The notes below the pieces were generated by a model. The model saw only the letters and a list, made by a program, of their open reading frames with translations, searched no databases and was not told the DNA's origin. A stretch of DNA of 64,000 nt from Synechocystis sp. PCC 6714 (GTDB lineage Bacteria; Cyanobacteriota; Cyanobacteriia; Cyanobacteriales; Microcystaceae), in assembly GCF_000478825.2 (NCBI RefSeq), contig NZ_CP007542.1, positions 2,046,001-2,110,000 of the forward strand, in the 5' to 3' direction. The position numbers were made by a program, and so were the translations under genes. Every line of letters begins with the position of its first letter. Within the stretch, counting starts at the first letter, position 1. Below, in pieces: positions 62,854 to 64,000 of the stretch.

Positions 62854-63888
62854 ATGGCAACACTAAAAGAACAGTTGGGTTGTTGGTTAAATGAACGTTG
62901 GAAAACAGAGTTGGTATTGAAAGCGCCCAGACTGGCGGAATCCCTTGGCCTGAGCTGGCTAGATTTATGCAATCGTTCTGAGCAGTTACTAATAGATCCA
63001 GTTACCGGCGGTAGAATTTGCCAGTGGCAATTTAGCTCTCAGTTAACGGCGGCTCGTTTCTTTCCAGAAGTTGGGCGCAGATTATTGCTCCATTGTCTAG
63101 ATATTTGGCCAGTTAACTTTCGCCCCATTAATGTAGCCAACGAAAGTTTCAAACCTGAGATAAGTATTATTGTAGGTGTGCGAGGAAAAAGTCGTCTCCC
63201 CCAATTTTTTGCTTGCTTAGCCTCATTAGAAGCTCAAGAGGCAATAGATATTGAAGTTATTGTTATTGAGCAGAGTTGGGAGAAAGAATTTGAAAAAATA
63301 CTACCCCAAAATATCAGATATTTTCATCAAAATATTCCTACTCCCGATATTCCTTATAATCGCTCTTGGGCATTCAATTTTGGTGTAAAACAAGCCCGTG
63401 GAAAATATGTTGTTCTCCATGACGCTGATATGCTTGCACCAAAACAATTTGCCCGATCCATTGCCGATGTTTTAGACAAAGGCATAGACGCAGTTCGCCC
63501 ACCTAGATTGATTTTTTACCTAGATCAATTTACATCTAAACATATCCAAGACAAACATCAACTGCCTGATAAATTGACCATCAGTAAAATTATTGCTAAT
63601 AACCGTACCCCTGTAGCAACAACAAAGGAAGCCTATTTGAATATCGGCGGGCATGATGAGGCTTTTTGGGGTTGGGGAGGGGAAGATGATGAATTTATGG
63701 ATAGGTTGAGAACTCTAAATATTGCCGAGGGGGGCTGGTTACCCATAATCCACCTTTGGCATCCTGTGGCCCCGAAGAAAGCTAGCGGCGATCGTAATGC
63801 CCAGTTGTGTGATACTCGGTTAAAAATGCCTGTGCAACAAAGAATTGATGAGTTGCGAGCACGGGCTTGGGGAGAAACTAAGCCATAA
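62854..63888 (+). CDS. GT2 glycosyltransferase with a GT-A galactosyltransferase-like C-terminal domain
   Basis: A 344-residue protein. The GT2 core starts at about residue 103 (EISIIVGVRGKSRLPQFFACL), with VIVIEQSWEKEFEKIL, NFGVKQARGKYVVLHDADML (the DXD, about 190), and GHDEAFWGWGGEDDEFMDRL near 270. This last block is the chondroitin-synthase-like acceptor domain, as in the GT2 at 9929. The first 100 residues are unique. It starts 4 bp after the acyltransferase gene. Confidence 0.87.
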   Translation: MATLKEQLGCWLNERWKTELVLKAPRLAESLGLSWLDLCNRSEQLLIDPVTGGRICQWQFSSQLTAARFFPEVGRRLLLHCLDIWPVNFRPINVANESFKPEISIIVGVRGKSRLPQFFACLASLEAQEAIDIEVIVIEQSWEKEFEKILPQNIRYFHQNIPTPDIPYNRSWAFNFGVKQARGKYVVLHDADMLAPKQFARSIADVLDKGIDAVRPPRLIFYLDQFTSKHIQDKHQLPDKLTISKIIANNRTPVATTKEAYLNIGGHDEAFWGWGGEDDEFMDRLRTLNIAEGGWLPIIHLWHPVAPKKASGDRNAQLCDTRLKMPVQQRIDELRARAWGETKP

Positions 63889-63927
63889 ACCATCGGTAAA
63901 CTACGCTTTTTTCAAACCATCATAATT

Positions 63928-64000
63928 ATGAATTGGAAGCTGACAACGGGTAAAGTAATTAAAGCGTGGCAAGACTACCCCGAACAACGGCAAGAAATAG
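63928..64000 (+). CDS. 5' end of an unidentified gene (partial)
   Basis: An ATG at 63928 opens a frame, MNWKLTTGKVIKAWQDYPEQ and onward, that runs off the right edge. It lies 40 bp after the GT2 stop and is probably part of the same operon. Too little is visible to name it. Confidence 0.45.
   Translation, partial: MNWKLTTGKVIKAWQDYPEQRQEI

Overview
The window is chromosomal DNA from a cyanobacterium of the Synechocystis lineage. Evidence: allophycocyanin B subunit (apcD), the cytochrome b6f subunit PetP, a PAM68 photosystem II assembly factor, HemJ, a transaldolase with an EF-hand tail, a type A RNase P RNA, and very many HIP1 octamers (GCGATCGC). Several gene pairs (argF-purE-ssb-ubiA; hemJ-cysH-tal-ArsA-like-msrA; DAHP synthase-PAM68-rpsO; apcD-metK-dus) match what I remember of Synechocystis PCC 6803. 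That comparison is from memory, not a search.

Layout. 0-47 kb is mostly core genome: LPS export genes with cobK (0-2.4 kb), rnpB (2.9-3.35 kb), a periplasmic amino-acid-binding protein, KtrA, argF, purE, ssb, ubiA (3.4-9.8 kb), a GT2 and a long acidic coiled-coil membrane protein (9.9-12.9 kb), a thioredoxin-like thylakoid protein, J-domain, TPR, MsrA, ArsA-like ATPase, PetP and transaldolase (13-19 kb), aroK, tRNA-Ser, hrcA, cysH, hemJ (19-23.2 kb), a GH3-family adenylating enzyme, a response regulator, a BASS transporter, CobD-like aminotransferase and HU (23-28.4 kb), GNAT, GH57 and RecQ (28.6-32.6 kb), a small debris zone (33.2-33.7 kb), DAHP synthase, PAM68, rpsO, a permease, apcD, metK, dusA (33.7-41.2 kb), infC, tRNA-Val and other housekeeping genes (41-44.4 kb).

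From 44.5 kb to the right edge lies an envelope-polysaccharide locus. It begins with a divergent Wzc-like co-polymerase/BY-kinase. After a 0.6 kb gap comes a + strand series: a frameshifted Uma2 gene, a Wzm-type ABC-2 permease, a 49-codon stump of its Wzt ATPase, a UDP-glucuronate epimerase-like gene, a decayed GDP-mannose dehydratase, an intact ABC exporter, two PD-(D/E)XK-type proteins, two zinc-finger methyltransferases, an unusual SDR epimerase, four GT4-like or GT2 glycosyltransferases plus one more GT4-like, and a hexapeptide acyltransferase. Tight spacing and ATGA/TAATG overlaps from 57.3 to 63.9 kb indicate one operon. No complete HIP1 site was seen from about 53.6 to 61.1 kb, and 55.0-57.3 kb is visibly AT-rich, so part of the cluster is probably imported.

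The most informative non-gene signals are scars: a 20-bp tandem duplication that breaks a Uma2 gene, a truncated Wzt, a gmd gene with an internal deletion, and a pair of 91-bp MITE-like elements with TA flanks, one of which sits exactly inside a decayed recQ fragment, which reveals its insertion site.
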